A DNA stretch of 64,000 bases, from contig NZ_SZUU01000005.1 in NCBI RefSeq assembly GCF_019583405.1, positions 186,001 to 250,000 on the forward strand, read 5' to 3'. The notes under the pieces were generated by a model, which saw nothing but the letters and a program-made list of their open reading frames with translations, was not told the origin of the DNA and did no database searches. The DNA comes from Bacteroides fragilis (GTDB lineage: Bacteria > Bacteroidota > Bacteroidia > Bacteroidales > Bacteroidaceae). Positions 1-10,123 of this stretch are shown in pieces (positions within the stretch are counted from its first letter, which is position 1; every line of letters begins with the position of its first letter). The translations under genes and the position numbers were made by a program.

Positions 1-1033
1 CGATCGTTTCCAGTGCTACCGGTAATAGCTTGTTTTCTGCTTCCGCATCCTTTACGTAGATGGCTGCTTGTTTATTCACCAAAGCCAAAGCATTTTTGGT
101 CTGATGGTCTTCTGCCACATTAGGGGACGGAACCAGGATAACGGGCTTATTCAGCAGGCAGAACTCGGAAATAGACCCTGCACCGGCACGTGAAATAACC
201 AGGTCGGCAGCAGCATAAGCGGCAGCCATATCTTTGATGAAGTCCGTTACAAACAGATTGGGTATCTCTCCCGCTGCTTTTACAGCTTCTGTCACTTGTT
301 GATGATAAATCTTTCCCGTTTGCCAGATGAACTGCACGTCTGTAGTCCGGCGAATCAGTTGCAGTCCCGCAATCAATGTGTTATTGATGGTGCGTGCGCC
401 CAGGCTTCCACCCAAAATCAGAATGGTCTTCTTTTCCGGATTCAGCCCGAAAGAACGAATAGCCTGTTCACGTTCCGGTTTTTCCGCCAGCAGATTCTGA
501 CGTACCGGGTTACCTGTCATAATGATTTTATTGGCAGGAAAGAATTTCTCCATTCCGTCATACGCCACACAAATTCTTCGTGCTTTCTGTGCCAATAGTT
601 TATTGGTTACTCCGGCGTATGAATTCTGCTCTTGTATTAAAGTAGGTACTCCCATCATTCCCGCCATTTTTAAAGTAGGACCGCTTGCATATCCTCCTAC
701 TCCTACTGCTACCTGGGGGCGGAACTGCCGGATAATGTTTCGTGCTTTCCATTGGCTGCGTACCAATTTTAATAATACGGCGACATTTTTCCACAGATGT
801 TTACGATCGAATCCTGCTACAGGCAATCCGATAATCTGATAGCCTGCATCCGGTACTCGTTGCATTTCCATTCTGCCTTCGGCTCCTACAAACAGGATTT
901 GTGCATCGGGACGTAACTCTTTTATGGCGTTTGCAATGGATACGGCCGGAAAGATATGCCCTCCGGTACCACCACCGCTGATGATGACTCTTAAGGCATC
1001 ACCCTGTCCTTCTTTATTATTTTCTTTATTCAT
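1..1033 (-). CDS. murG: MurG, lipid II synthase (3' end outside window)
   Basis: UDP-N-acetylglucosamine--N-acetylmuramyl-(pentapeptide) pyrophosphoryl-undecaprenol N-acetylglucosamine transferase, a GT28 enzyme at the inner face of the cytoplasmic membrane that converts lipid I to lipid II. Translating the minus strand from the ATG at 1033 gives an open frame of 344 codons with no stop before the left edge. The glycine-rich loop GGGTGGHIFPA lies near residue 20 and VGVGGYASGP near residue 105, both typical of MurG. The last visible residues, about ENKLLPVALETI, are near the usual C-terminus, so only a few dozen residues are missing. The start is one base after the ftsW stop, so the two are probably translationally coupled. 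Last visible gene of the dcw operon. Confidence 0.96.
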   Translation of the reverse strand, partial: MNKENNKEGQGDALRVIISGGGTGGHIFPAVSIANAIKELRPDAQILFVGAEGRMEMQRVPDAGYQIIGLPVAGFDRKHLWKNVAVLLKLVRSQWKARNIIRQFRPQVAVGVGGYASGPTLKMAGMMGVPTLIQEQNSYAGVTNKLLAQKARRICVAYDGMEKFFPANKIIMTGNPVRQNLLAEKPEREQAIRSFGLNPEKKTILILGGSLGARTINNTLIAGLQLIRRTTDVQFIWQTGKIYHQQVTEAVKAAGEIPNLFVTDFIKDMAAAYAAADLVISRAGAGSISEFCLLNKPVILVPSPNVAEDHQTKNALALVNKQAAIYVKDAEAENKLLPVALETI

Positions 1034-1034
1034 A

Positions 1035-2330
1035 TTACTCTTCAAATTTAGCATCACTGTTTAAAACCTCTGCCGTAGGTTCGGCCGCAGTCTGTGCCTC
1101 GCTTGCAATCGCCTCATTTCCTTCACTCTGGGTGAGCAGAGGAGCAGGATTTTCTTTTTTCTCTTCCAGATAAGCGGTATAGCGGCTGACACTCAGTATC
1201 ATGCCGATGTAGGCACAGTTGATCAGTGTACTTGTACCTCCTTTACTGATAAGCGGTAAAGGTTGTCCTGTTACAGGAAACAGTCCGACGGCTACCATCA
1301 TGTTCAATATGGCTTGTGATACCAACATCAAGGCAATGCCCATGACAAGGAATGCCGGGAATGTACGTTCGCACTTTTGGGCGATTCGGCCTGTCCGGAC
1401 CAATAGCCAGATGTAGAGTATGACTACAAAGGCGCCTCCTACCAGCCCCAACTCTTCAATGATAATGGCAAAGATGAAATCGGAGAATGCCTGGCTCAGG
1501 AAGTCACGCTGAATGGAATTTCCCGGTGCCTTACCTATCACGTTACTGGTAGCGATGGCAATGCGTGCATGAGCTATCTGGGCATCTTTGTCAATATCGA
1601 ATTTGGCTGCCGGAACTTCTTCTTTCTCCGTAAAGTTGGTAATACGACTTTTCCAAGTGTCAAACCGATGGAGGAACGGGATGTCGGTATCCTTCGGTAT
1701 AGCCAGCAGAAATACTGCTCCCAGACAGCCAACCAATGCCAGACCGCCCAATAACATGGCTAACTTCTTGAATGCAACACGTCCAATGAACATCATCAAT
1801 ACTACTACTCCGAACAACAGCATAGCTGTCGAAAGGTTTTCAGGAGCGATAAGCATACATACCAGTCCGGTCAGTATCATGATATACTTAAAAGCTTTCG
1901 GATTGGCCCCTTCATCATCCTGCTTTTTGGATAGAATGAAAGAAACCGCGATGATTACTGCCATCTTGGCCAGTTCTGAAGGCTGGAATTGTAGCCCCAT
2001 AAAACTCATCCAGCGGGCGGCTCCGTTCACACGGTCACCTGTGATGACTCCCATCAAAGTTACGAAAGCCAGCAATACTACCGAAATAGGGTAGAGGAAA
2101 ACCGGAAACACCTGAAACCATTTATAAGGGATGTTGTGCATCAGGACCACTACGACCGCACCTACCATCAGGATGATGGAATGTTGTGTGATGGGTCCCC
2201 AGTGGTCGCCACTTTTATAAGTCAGCGTACTGGCAGCACTAAACACCTCTATGATAGAGATGAGGCAGAGGCAAAGGAAAATAATCCAGATTACCTTATC
2301 ACCTTTGAATATGTTCTTTAATAGATCCAC
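1035..2330 (-). CDS. ftsW: FtsW, septal peptidoglycan polymerase of the SEDS family
   Basis: Polytopic membrane glycosyltransferase that polymerises lipid II at the division septum with its partner transpeptidase (ftsI in this operon). 431 aa with about ten hydrophobic segments. SEDS signatures seen are FQPSELAK (about residue 115) and GQPLPLISKGGTS near residue 360. The C-terminal 50 residues form an Ala/Glu-rich cytoplasmic tail. Its position between murD and murG favours FtsW over RodA. The 58-bp gap to murD contains two small hairpins (2346-2357, with a TTCG loop, and 2358-2377). Confidence 0.95.
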   Translation of the reverse strand: MDLLKNIFKGDKVIWIIFLCLCLISIIEVFSAASTLTYKSGDHWGPITQHSIILMVGAVVVVLMHNIPYKWFQVFPVFLYPISVVLLAFVTLMGVITGDRVNGAARWMSFMGLQFQPSELAKMAVIIAVSFILSKKQDDEGANPKAFKYIMILTGLVCMLIAPENLSTAMLLFGVVVLMMFIGRVAFKKLAMLLGGLALVGCLGAVFLLAIPKDTDIPFLHRFDTWKSRITNFTEKEEVPAAKFDIDKDAQIAHARIAIATSNVIGKAPGNSIQRDFLSQAFSDFIFAIIIEELGLVGGAFVVILYIWLLVRTGRIAQKCERTFPAFLVMGIALMLVSQAILNMMVAVGLFPVTGQPLPLISKGGTSTLINCAYIGMILSVSRYTAYLEEKKENPAPLLTQSEGNEAIASEAQTAAEPTAEVLNSDAKFEE

Positions 2331-2388
2331 TGCTTTAAGTTTTTAGCTCTTCGGAGCCTGAACCTTTTATGGCTCAGGACTTTGATTT

Positions 2389-3723
2389 TTATAATTCTCT
2401 TACATACTTCTTAAACTGTTCGCCACGGTCTTCATAGCTCTTGAAAAGGTCAAAGGAGGCGCAACATGGACTCAACAATACTGTTTCTCCCTTTTTCGCC
2501 AGCTTGTAAGCTGCTTCTACGGCATCCTTCATGCCGGTCTGTACTTCGGCTACAGGGAGTCCGAGACGGTCGAAAAACTCATGAAGCTTTTCGTTGTGCA
2601 ATCCCAGGTAGACCAGTGCCGAGCATTTCTCCCGTACCAGTTCTTCTATTTCCGTATAATCGTTTCCCTTGTCTTTTCCTCCGAGAATCAATACCGTTTT
2701 AGTAGTCATACTCTGCAAGGCATACCAGCAAGAGTTTACATTGGTTGCTTTGGAGTCATTGATAAAATCAATGCCACGTACGCGTGCCACCTTCTCCAGG
2801 CGGTGTTCTACCCCCTGAAAGTCACTGAGCGCTTTCCTTATATCTTCTTTGGTGATACCGGCAAGGTTGGCGGAGATACCGGCGGCTAAAGAGTTATAAA
2901 GATTGTGTTGGCCGGTCAGGGCCAACTGTTCCTGTTCCATATTGAAAGCGATCGGTTCGGTAATTACTACTTCATGGTCTTCCACATAGGCGATAGATCC
3001 TTCTTCTTTGATTGCCGAGAATGGATACAGGTGGGCACGAATGCCATGTTTGTCCAGTTCACGTTTGATGATAGGGTCATCGTTCCAGAAGATAAACGCG
3101 TCTTCCGAAGTCTGATTCTGCGTAATACGAAACTTTGCGTTAATATAGTTCTGCATACAATGGTCGTACCGGTCCAGATGGTCCGGCGTAATGTTCATCA
3201 ATACAGCGATATCGGCACGGAAGTTATACATGTTATCCAACTGGAATGAACTCAATTCGATTACATAATAATCATGTTTCTCTTCGGCCACTTGCAATGC
3301 CAGGCTTTTACCGATGTTTCCGGCAAGTCCCACATTTAGTCCTGCGCTTTTAAAAATGTGATAGATAAGCGAGGTTGTGGTCGTCTTTCCGTTCGAGCCG
3401 GTGATACAGATCATTTTGGCATCGGTGTATCTGCCGGCAAATTCTATTTCCGAGATGATAGGTGTGCCCTGTTCTCTCAATTTCAGAATCAGTGGGGCGT
3501 CATTAGGAATTCCGGGGCTTTTCACAACTTCGTCAGCATTCAAAATCAGTTCTTCTGTGTGTCGGCCTTCTTCCCAGGCAATGCCATGGCCGTCAAGGAG
3601 AGTTTTATACTTATCCTTGATAGCAGACATATCTGATACGAAAGTATCGAATCCTTTTACTTTGGCCAGAACGGCTGCTCCCGCACCGCTTTCACCGGCT
3701 CCTAATACTACAATTCTTTTCAT
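2389..3723 (-). CDS. murD: MurD, UDP-MurNAc-L-Ala--D-Glu ligase
   Basis: Cytoplasmic ATP-dependent ligase that adds D-glutamate to UDP-MurNAc-L-alanine. The frame is open from 3840, but I place the start at the ATG at 3723 (444 aa). Residues from there, MKRIVVLGAGESGAG, form the expected N-terminal dinucleotide-like fold, while the upstream 39 codons are Lys/Arg-rich and resemble no MurD N-terminus. The Mur-ligase P-loop GSNGKTTTTS is near residue 110, and the C-terminal ligase domain includes NDSKATN and LILGGKDKG. It follows mraY with a 139-bp gap, one of the longer ones in this otherwise tight operon. Confidence 0.96.
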   Translation of the reverse strand: MKRIVVLGAGESGAGAAVLAKVKGFDTFVSDMSAIKDKYKTLLDGHGIAWEEGRHTEELILNADEVVKSPGIPNDAPLILKLREQGTPIISEIEFAGRYTDAKMICITGSNGKTTTTSLIYHIFKSAGLNVGLAGNIGKSLALQVAEEKHDYYVIELSSFQLDNMYNFRADIAVLMNITPDHLDRYDHCMQNYINAKFRITQNQTSEDAFIFWNDDPIIKRELDKHGIRAHLYPFSAIKEEGSIAYVEDHEVVITEPIAFNMEQEQLALTGQHNLYNSLAAGISANLAGITKEDIRKALSDFQGVEHRLEKVARVRGIDFINDSKATNVNSCWYALQSMTTKTVLILGGKDKGNDYTEIEELVREKCSALVYLGLHNEKLHEFFDRLGLPVAEVQTGMKDAVEAAYKLAKKGETVLLSPCCASFDLFKSYEDRGEQFKKYVREL

Positions 3724-3862
3724 GATTTTTAGGTTTCGATTTATCAACCGGAATTTGTCGATCCGTCGATAGATCTTTTTCTTTATGCTACAAGTTTTAG
3801 GTTCATACTTTGTGATTAGCGGCAGGCACTTGTAGCTCATAGCCTGTTGCTCGTCACTTCTG

Positions 3863-5131
3863 TTATCTAATCTTCAGCGTTATAATCGTAATAGCTGCCA
3901 GCACGATGGTTACAATCCAGAAGCGGACTGTGATTTTTGATTCGTGGAACAACTGATCGGGCTTCGTAAACTTTACGCTGCATCCCGGCTCTACCAGACT
4001 CATCGAAGTACGGAAATGGTCGTGTATCGGGGCCCGCTTAAAGAGGCGTTGTTTTACACCCTTTCTTTTTCCGGCTTTATAATAGAAGCGCTGCAGAAGT
4101 ACTGAAAGGTTTTCAACCAAAAATATACCGCAGAGAATCGGGATTAGCAATTCTTTGTGAATAATAATGGCAAATACCGCAATGATACCTCCAATGGTCA
4201 GACTGCCCGTATCACCCATGAATACCTGGGCCGGATAGGCATTGTACCATAAGAAACCGATCAATGCTCCGATAAAGGCGCATATAAAGATTACCAGTTC
4301 CTCACTTCCGGGAATATACATGATATTCAGGTAACCCGCAAACTCGATGTGGCTCGATACATAAGCCAATATGCCCAGCGTTAGTCCGATGATGGCGGAA
4401 TTGCCTGCTGCCATACCATCCATACCATCATTCAGGTTGGCTCCGTTTGACACGGCTGTCACGACAAAGATGGTGATAATGACAAACAAAATCCATCCGG
4501 CTGTTTGAGCGTGTTCTCCCATAAAGCCTACAAGGTCGGCATAGTCCAGGTTGTTGCTTTTGAAAAAAGGAATCGTGGTCTGGGTAGATTTCAGATCGTG
4601 AGTGCCATGTATTACTTCGATTTCGTTTTCCGATTTCTGAACTTCTATGTTTTCACGAATCACTACGTCCGGACTCAGATATAGAGTCAGTCCGACAATT
4701 AAGCCGAGACCCACCTGACCGATAATTTTGAATTTACCGTGGAGCCCTTCTTTATCCTTTTTGAATATCTTTATATAATCGTCTGCAAATCCTAAAGATC
4801 CCAGCCAGACGGTGGTGATCAGCATCAGTATCATATAGATATTATGCAGTTTCCCCAATAACAGACAGGGGATCAGGATTGCTACGATAATGATGACACC
4901 CCCCATGCTGGGCACTCCTACTTTATTGACGCCGAACGGATCGATTTTGGCGTCACGCTGCGTCTCGGTGATCTGTTTCCGTTTCAGCAGATTGATGAAC
5001 TTATCTCCCCAGATACTGGAAATAAGCAGTGCCAGGATGATAGCCATCAATGCACGGAACGAGGTGTACCCAAACATTCCGGCACCCGGAAAGTTGAGTT
5101 TGTGTAGCCATTCAAACAGATAGTATAACAT
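3863..5131 (-). CDS. mraY: MraY, phospho-MurNAc-pentapeptide translocase (lipid I synthase)
   Basis: Integral membrane enzyme that transfers phospho-MurNAc-pentapeptide to undecaprenyl phosphate. 422 aa, about ten transmembrane segments. Family motifs: FADDYIKIFKKD, NLNDGMDGMAAG and VFMGDTGSL, holding the catalytic and Mg-binding aspartates. It is longer than the roughly 360 aa of the E. coli enzyme because of a hydrophilic insert (about residues 160-200, with VQKSENEIEVIHGTHDLK), which I understand to be common in Bacteroidetes. The neighbour upstream is murE. The murF gene that often sits between them in other phyla is absent. Confidence 0.96.
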   Translation of the reverse strand: MLYYLFEWLHKLNFPGAGMFGYTSFRALMAIILALLISSIWGDKFINLLKRKQITETQRDAKIDPFGVNKVGVPSMGGVIIIVAILIPCLLLGKLHNIYMILMLITTVWLGSLGFADDYIKIFKKDKEGLHGKFKIIGQVGLGLIVGLTLYLSPDVVIRENIEVQKSENEIEVIHGTHDLKSTQTTIPFFKSNNLDYADLVGFMGEHAQTAGWILFVIITIFVVTAVSNGANLNDGMDGMAAGNSAIIGLTLGILAYVSSHIEFAGYLNIMYIPGSEELVIFICAFIGALIGFLWYNAYPAQVFMGDTGSLTIGGIIAVFAIIIHKELLIPILCGIFLVENLSVLLQRFYYKAGKRKGVKQRLFKRAPIHDHFRTSMSLVEPGCSVKFTKPDQLFHESKITVRFWIVTIVLAAITIITLKIR

Positions 5132-5216
5132 AACTTTATTTACGGTTAGACGATTTACGCTTTTCGATTGAATAACATCCGGTGCTTATAAGCGGGGGTG
5201 TTTCAATCAGATCTGC

Positions 5217-6674
5217 TTAAACAGTCAATGAAAAAATCTCTTTTAAAACTTCTTTATCATCAAAGTGATGCTTCACTCCTTTGATGTCCTGATAATTCTC
5301 GTGCCCTTTTCCGGCGACCAGAATCACATCTCCTTTTTCTGCAAGCATACAAGCCGTGCGGATAGCTTCTTTACGGTCTGCGATGCTTAGCGTTTTTTTC
5401 TTATCCTCGGTATCCAGTCCTGCCAGCATGTCGTTGATGATATCCTGCGGCTCTTCGAAACGGGGATTATCCGAAGTTATGATGACCCGGTCGCTTGCCC
5501 GGGCTGCTTCTTTTGCCATGATAGGGCGTTTCCCTTTATCGCGGTTACCGCCTGCACCTACTACGGTAATTACCTTGCCTTTTCCTTCGAGCACTCCATG
5601 TATGGCGTTCAAGACGTTGACCAGGGCATCCGGTGTGTGTGCATAGTCTACAATGGCTGTATATCCTTGTGGAGAACGGATGGCATCGAAGCGTCCGGCA
5701 ACCGGATGCAGCGTACTGAGAGCAACCAGCACGTCCTCTTCTTTCTTGCCCAGCAATACGGCAGCACCAAATACAGCCAGTAAGTTCGATGCATTAAATT
5801 TTCCGATAAACTGAACTGCGAGTTCATGGTTGTTAAAGTCGAGAAGCATCCCCTCGAAATGAGATTCCAATACTCTTCCTTTGAAGTCGCTCAGACTGCG
5901 GAGAGAGTAAGTATATACTTTCGACTTGGTGTTCTGTGTCATCACCAGTCCGTTTTTATCGTCCAGGTTGGTCAGACTGAAAGAGTTCTTAGGCATATCG
6001 TCGAAGAACTTCTTCTTTGCTTTCAGGTAGTTCTCTACTGTTTTATGATAGTCCAGATGATCGCGTGTCAGGTTGGTGAAGATGCCGCCGGCAAATCTCA
6101 GTCCGCTGATTCTTTTTTGTGCGATGGAGTGTGAACTGACCTCCATGAAAACATATTTGCAACCTTCGTCCGCCATGCGTCCCAATAGACGATTCAATGT
6201 GATCGGGTCGGGAGTCGTATGTTCGGTAGGAATGGCTTCATCATCTATATAATTGCATACCGTGGAGATTAATCCCACTTTATAGCCGAAGTATCGGAAC
6301 GTATTATATAATAAGGTGGCAATCGTTGTCTTTCCGTTTGTTCCGGTAACGCCTACCAGTTCCAATTTTGAGCTCGGATTTCCGTAGAAAGTCGTAGCTG
6401 CTTTTCCTACGGCATCTTCGCTGTCGGCAACCTGAATGTAGGTAACTCCTTCTGCAAGTTCTGCAGGTAACTCTTCACAAAGAATGGCCGTGGCACCTTT
6501 TTCAACCGCTGCCGGAATGTAGGCATGTCCGTCGGTCTGTGTGCCGTGCATGGCCATAAACAGATGGCCGGACTCTACCTGTCTGGAGTCGATGTCAACC
6601 CCGGTTATCTCGATATCCTGATTTCCGGTAATTTTCACCGGTTGGATAGATGTTAGAATCTCTTTTAGTTTCAT
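5217..6674 (-). CDS. murE: MurE, UDP-MurNAc-tripeptide ligase, meso-DAP type
   Basis: Cytoplasmic ligase that adds the third amino acid of the peptidoglycan stem. 485 aa. P-loop [12 protein letters not shown] near residue 113. Central-domain motif [12 protein letters not shown]. The substrate motif DNPR (in [11 protein letters not shown], about residue 402) is the form that selects meso-diaminopimelate rather than lysine, so the window predicts a meso-DAP peptidoglycan, as known for Bacteroides. Followed after 85 bp by mraY. Confidence 0.96.
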   Translation of the reverse strand: MKLKEILTSIQPVKITGNQDIEITGVDIDSRQVESGHLFMAMHGTQTDGHAYIPAAVEKGATAILCEELPAELAEGVTYIQVADSEDAVGKAATTFYGNPSSKLELVGVTGTNGKTTIATLLYNTFRYFGYKVGLISTVCNYIDDEAIPTEHTTPDPITLNRLLGRMADEGCKYVFMEVSSHSIAQKRISGLRFAGGIFTNLTRDHLDYHKTVENYLKAKKKFFDDMPKNSFSLTNLDDKNGLVMTQNTKSKVYTYSLRSLSDFKGRVLESHFEGMLLDFNNHELAVQFIGKFNASNLLAVFGAAVLLGKKEEDVLVALSTLHPVAGRFDAIRSPQGYTAIVDYAHTPDALVNVLNAIHGVLEGKGKVITVVGAGGNRDKGKRPIMAKEAARASDRVIITSDNPRFEEPQDIINDMLAGLDTEDKKKTLSIADRKEAIRTACMLAEKGDVILVAGKGHENYQDIKGVKHHFDDKEVLKEIFSLTV

Positions 6675-6691
6675 ACCTTAATCTATAATAA

Positions 6692-8815
6692 TCAATTCAG
6701 ATGGATACTGATGGTTTGTCCCTTCTTGATGGTAGTTCCCTGGGGCAACGACTGGCTCTTTACTTTGCCGACTCCCGACAGGGTTACTTTCAATCCTTTA
6801 CTTTCCAGCAGGTATACAGCGTCTTTGGCACCCATACCTATTACGCTGGGCACAAAGTTGCGTAATTGTTCTTTTCCCTGCAGGATTACTGCTTTGGGGG
6901 CTGCCTGTGCATGTCCCCACACCTCTTTGTTCTTTTTAGCCTTAAATTCAGCCTGTGTCTGGATGTTTAGGCCTTCCAATACTTGCCTTGCTTCTATCAT
7001 TTCGCCTGCTTTTACATCGGGAATCACTACCGTATTGGTATCGATTGCGTTCCGGATGTCCAGACGTAGGTCTTTGGCATACACTCTTTCGGCAATTTTG
7101 CTGAATACGCTACCTGCCATCAAACCTCCCGAAGCGGGGGTTCCCGGCTTCTGTATAGAAACGATGCAGCTGTATTTCGGAGCTTCCGAAGGGAAATATC
7201 CGCAGAAGCTGACCAGATAGTTCACCCGTCCCGATTTATATCCGGCGGCACCTTGTGAAATCAGTGCCGTACCTGTTTTGCCCGAAACGGCAAATTGCTT
7301 GGAACCTGCCGGGGCAGCCAGACCTTCGTGTACTACCTTGTAGAGAATTTCCTGAATCTGCTTCAAGGTCCGCTCCGAACAGATTTTCGGATTGATGATT
7401 TCCGTAGGATATTCTTTCACTATTTCTCCGTTCTTAATGGCTGCTTTCACAAACTTCGGCCGTACCATAACTCCGTTGTTGGCAATGGCGTTATAGAATG
7501 TCAGTATATTCATCGGTGGTACCTGGGTCTCATAGCCGATGCTCATCCACGGCAGAGTGGTCTTTGCAAAATAACGCTCTTTAGGACCTTTAATGTTGGG
7601 TTTGCCTTCTCCCGCTATTTGCAGTTGGAGGGGCTGGTCGATACTCATCCGTTTCAGTCCGTCGACAAATTTTTGCGGATCACTTCCATAATATTTATCG
7701 ATAATGCTGGAAGTTCCTATATTGGAAGATACTTCCAAAATTTGCGTAACGGTCAGGTAGCCATATCCTCCTTTATACCAGTTCCAGTCTTTCATGGGCC
7801 GACCGTGCATCATCTTGGTACCGTTTCCTGTATCTATACCGTCTTCCGGAGTGATCTTGCCATCTTCAAGGGCCACCATGATAGAAGCTGTTTTAAATGT
7901 TGATCCCGGCTCGAGCATATCGCTGATAGCGTTATTCCTCATTTCGTAATAATTGCCATCTCCGGCTTTCGTCATGTTGACAATGGCTTTTACTTCGCCG
8001 GTTGCCACTTCCATCAATACGGCCACACCTACGCTGGCATTCAGCTCTTTTAGTTTATCGGTCAATGCCTTCTCGCAGATATCCTGCATGCCTACGTCGA
8101 TGGTAGAAAGCAGGTCACAACCGTCTACCGGAGGAATATCCACAATGTTCAGGTATTTATTCATCACCTTTTGCCGGTGAGTAATTCCGTCATGTCCTTT
8201 GAGGATAGAATCAAAAGCCAACTCGATACCGTTTTTAGCTCCCTGGGCCGTATCGGCATATAAGTCACCCAACGTACGGGCAGCAAGTGAACCAAAAGGT
8301 TTCTTTCTTTGGTTATAAGCCAATTCATGGAATCCGCCTTTGTATTTGTTGAGGTTAAACACCGGAAGGCGTTTAGCTTCTTTATATTGAATATATGAAA
8401 TACGTTTCGGATAAATCAGATAGTTACGGCTTCCCTGTTTGCGCCCTTTCTTAAGGTGAGTCTTAAATTCCGAAGCGCTTTTATCAGGGAATATCTTATG
8501 AAGTCCTTCGCATATCTCGTCCAGATGATTCATCAGCATGGTGTCTTTTTTTACTCCACCGGCTTTGAAGTCCATATATATACGGTATTCCGGCAGCGAA
8601 CTGGCCATCAGTTTGCCGTCGGACGAAATGATGTTTCCGCGGTTGGGTTTCACCGTTACGTTCTCCTTGACGAAACGGTCGGCCACATCCTGCCAGTATT
8701 GTCGTTCGGCAAACATCGTGATGCCTGCTTTGACAACAATGGCTACTCCTATCAGTCCCATCAACAGGATGACGAAGAAGTAGCGGGTCATTATATTTTT
8801 CTTGTTTACAGCCAT
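6692..8815 (-). CDS. ftsI: FtsI, septal class B penicillin-binding protein with C-terminal PASTA domain
   Basis: D,D-transpeptidase that cross-links septal peptidoglycan together with FtsW. 707 aa: a short cytoplasmic start, one transmembrane anchor (about residues 11-30), a PBP dimerisation domain, then the transpeptidase domain with nucleophile Ser305 in GSTFK, SSN (in VSSNIGTSS) and KTG (in SGKTGTA, about residue 513). The last 60 residues (from VPSVIGMGAKDAVYLLESKG) form one PASTA domain. PASTA on a septal PBP is usual in Bacteroidetes but absent from E. coli FtsI. The start at 8815 is just after the ftsL stop. Confidence 0.95.
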   Translation of the reverse strand: MAVNKKNIMTRYFFVILLMGLIGVAIVVKAGITMFAERQYWQDVADRFVKENVTVKPNRGNIISSDGKLMASSLPEYRIYMDFKAGGVKKDTMLMNHLDEICEGLHKIFPDKSASEFKTHLKKGRKQGSRNYLIYPKRISYIQYKEAKRLPVFNLNKYKGGFHELAYNQRKKPFGSLAARTLGDLYADTAQGAKNGIELAFDSILKGHDGITHRQKVMNKYLNIVDIPPVDGCDLLSTIDVGMQDICEKALTDKLKELNASVGVAVLMEVATGEVKAIVNMTKAGDGNYYEMRNNAISDMLEPGSTFKTASIMVALEDGKITPEDGIDTGNGTKMMHGRPMKDWNWYKGGYGYLTVTQILEVSSNIGTSSIIDKYYGSDPQKFVDGLKRMSIDQPLQLQIAGEGKPNIKGPKERYFAKTTLPWMSIGYETQVPPMNILTFYNAIANNGVMVRPKFVKAAIKNGEIVKEYPTEIINPKICSERTLKQIQEILYKVVHEGLAAPAGSKQFAVSGKTGTALISQGAAGYKSGRVNYLVSFCGYFPSEAPKYSCIVSIQKPGTPASGGLMAGSVFSKIAERVYAKDLRLDIRNAIDTNTVVIPDVKAGEMIEARQVLEGLNIQTQAEFKAKKNKEVWGHAQAAPKAVILQGKEQLRNFVPSVIGMGAKDAVYLLESKGLKVTLSGVGKVKSQSLPQGTTIKKGQTISIHLN

Positions 8816-8818
8816 CTT

Positions 8819-9160
8819 CTATTTCGTACTGATTAAATAAGGTGGATGGGTTGATGTCTGCAAGTCACTTTCTTTGGTCGATATATAATCCTCTATCCGC
8901 GACTGACGGCTTTTTTCCATCAATTCCGAACTTCGTGTCAGTGCATCATATTTTATGTCGATCAGTTCTTTTTTCAACTTATCTATTTCGATTTGCTGTT
9001 GCTGGCTTGCGTAGCGATTATGAATGTAGAAAATGATGAGCACCATAATCAGTACCAGCAATTTAGTCTGGCGGCGAAAAAAGTCGGTAGCCAGAATATC
9101 ACCTCCCAGAATACTTTTCAGGGAGTTGCTTTTCTTCTTTTTTGCTTCTTTATCTTCCAT
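8819..9160 (-). CDS. ftsL: FtsL-like division protein
   Basis: 113-aa small bitopic membrane protein. Layout: Lys-rich cytoplasmic start, one transmembrane helix (LLVLIMVLIIFYIHNRY, about residues 34-50), then a predicted coiled coil rich in Q, I, E, K and L (about 52-90). FtsL sequences are poorly conserved; the call rests on size, topology, coiled coil and position between rsmH and ftsI, exactly where FtsL lies in dcw clusters. In E. coli it forms the FtsQLB complex that activates FtsW-FtsI. Bacteroidetes annotations often list it as a hypothetical protein. Confidence 0.8.
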   Translation of the reverse strand: MEDKEAKKKKSNSLKSILGGDILATDFFRRQTKLLVLIMVLIIFYIHNRYASQQQQIEIDKLKKELIDIKYDALTRSSELMEKSRQSRIEDYISTKESDLQTSTHPPYLISTK

Positions 9161-9188
9161 TTCACTTCTCTTATTTCACTCTGTTCCC

Positions 9189-10103
9189 TTACTTCTTCTC
9201 GGCTATTCTCAACTTGGCGCTGCGCGACCGGGGATTGCGTGCTATCTCTTCTTCATCGGGCACAATTACTTTGTTGTTTACCAGGCGGAAGGGAGTTTGC
9301 AGGTTGCCGAAAAAGTCCTGCGTTGTTTTACCTTCTACATTACCGGTTTTCATGATGTTTTTCACCATGCGATCTTCCAAAGAGTGATAGGTGATTACCA
9401 CCAGCCGTCCTCCTGGCTTCAATGCTTCTGTTGCTGCCATCAGCATTTCCTTCAGTGCTTCCATTTCCTGGTTTACTTCAATGCGGAGTGCCTGAAACAC
9501 CTTTGCCAATTCTTTCTTTTCGCGTTCGCGTCCGAAAAGCGGTTTCACTACTTCAAGAAATTCACCGATCGTTTCTATTTTCTGTCCGCTGCGTGCTTTG
9601 ACTATGACGGAAGCCAGTTTGCGGCTGTTTTTCAGTTCACCATATAGGTAAAAAATATCTGCCAGGCGTTCTTCTTCGTATGTATTTACCACATCGGCCG
9701 CTGTGATGCCTGCACGCTTATTCATGCGCATATCCAGTTTTCCGTCAAAGCGGAAAGAGAATCCCCGTTCGCTGTCATCGAAGTGATGTGAAGATACCCC
9801 CAGATCAGCCAATATGGAATCTACTCCTTCAATATCGTGGTAGCGCAGAAAATTATGCAAATAACGGAAATTGCTCCGTACAAAAGTGAAGTGCGGGTCG
9901 TTTACAATGTTACGTTCGGCATCCTCGTCCTGGTCGAAACCCAACAGGTGTCCGCCGTTTCCAAGACGCGAAAGTATTTCGCGGGAATGTCCTCCCCCGC
10001 CGAAGGTAACGTCTACATACGTCCCGTCCGGGGTAATATTCATGGCATCTACGCTTTCCTTCAGCAGTACCGGTACATGATATGTTGTTTCTTCTTCTTT
10101 CAT
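9189..10103 (-). CDS. rsmH: RsmH (MraW), 16S rRNA m4C1402 methyltransferase
   Basis: SAM-dependent N4-methyltransferase for cytidine 1402 of 16S rRNA. The SAM-binding loop VDVTFGGGGHSREIL is near residue 30; also LADLGVSSHHFD and the C-terminal ITYHSLEDRMVK. The frame can be extended to a GTG at 10127 that overlaps the mraZ stop. I prefer the ATG at 10103 (304 aa) because AGAGGT lies a few bases upstream and the protein then begins MKEEETTYHVPVLLKE, as in homologues. Confidence 0.95.
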   Translation of the reverse strand: MKEEETTYHVPVLLKESVDAMNITPDGTYVDVTFGGGGHSREILSRLGNGGHLLGFDQDEDAERNIVNDPHFTFVRSNFRYLHNFLRYHDIEGVDSILADLGVSSHHFDDSERGFSFRFDGKLDMRMNKRAGITAADVVNTYEEERLADIFYLYGELKNSRKLASVIVKARSGQKIETIGEFLEVVKPLFGREREKKELAKVFQALRIEVNQEMEALKEMLMAATEALKPGGRLVVITYHSLEDRMVKNIMKTGNVEGKTTQDFFGNLQTPFRLVNNKVIVPDEEEIARNPRSRSAKLRIAEKK

Positions 10104-10123
10104 TTTACCTCTTTGTTCGTTGT

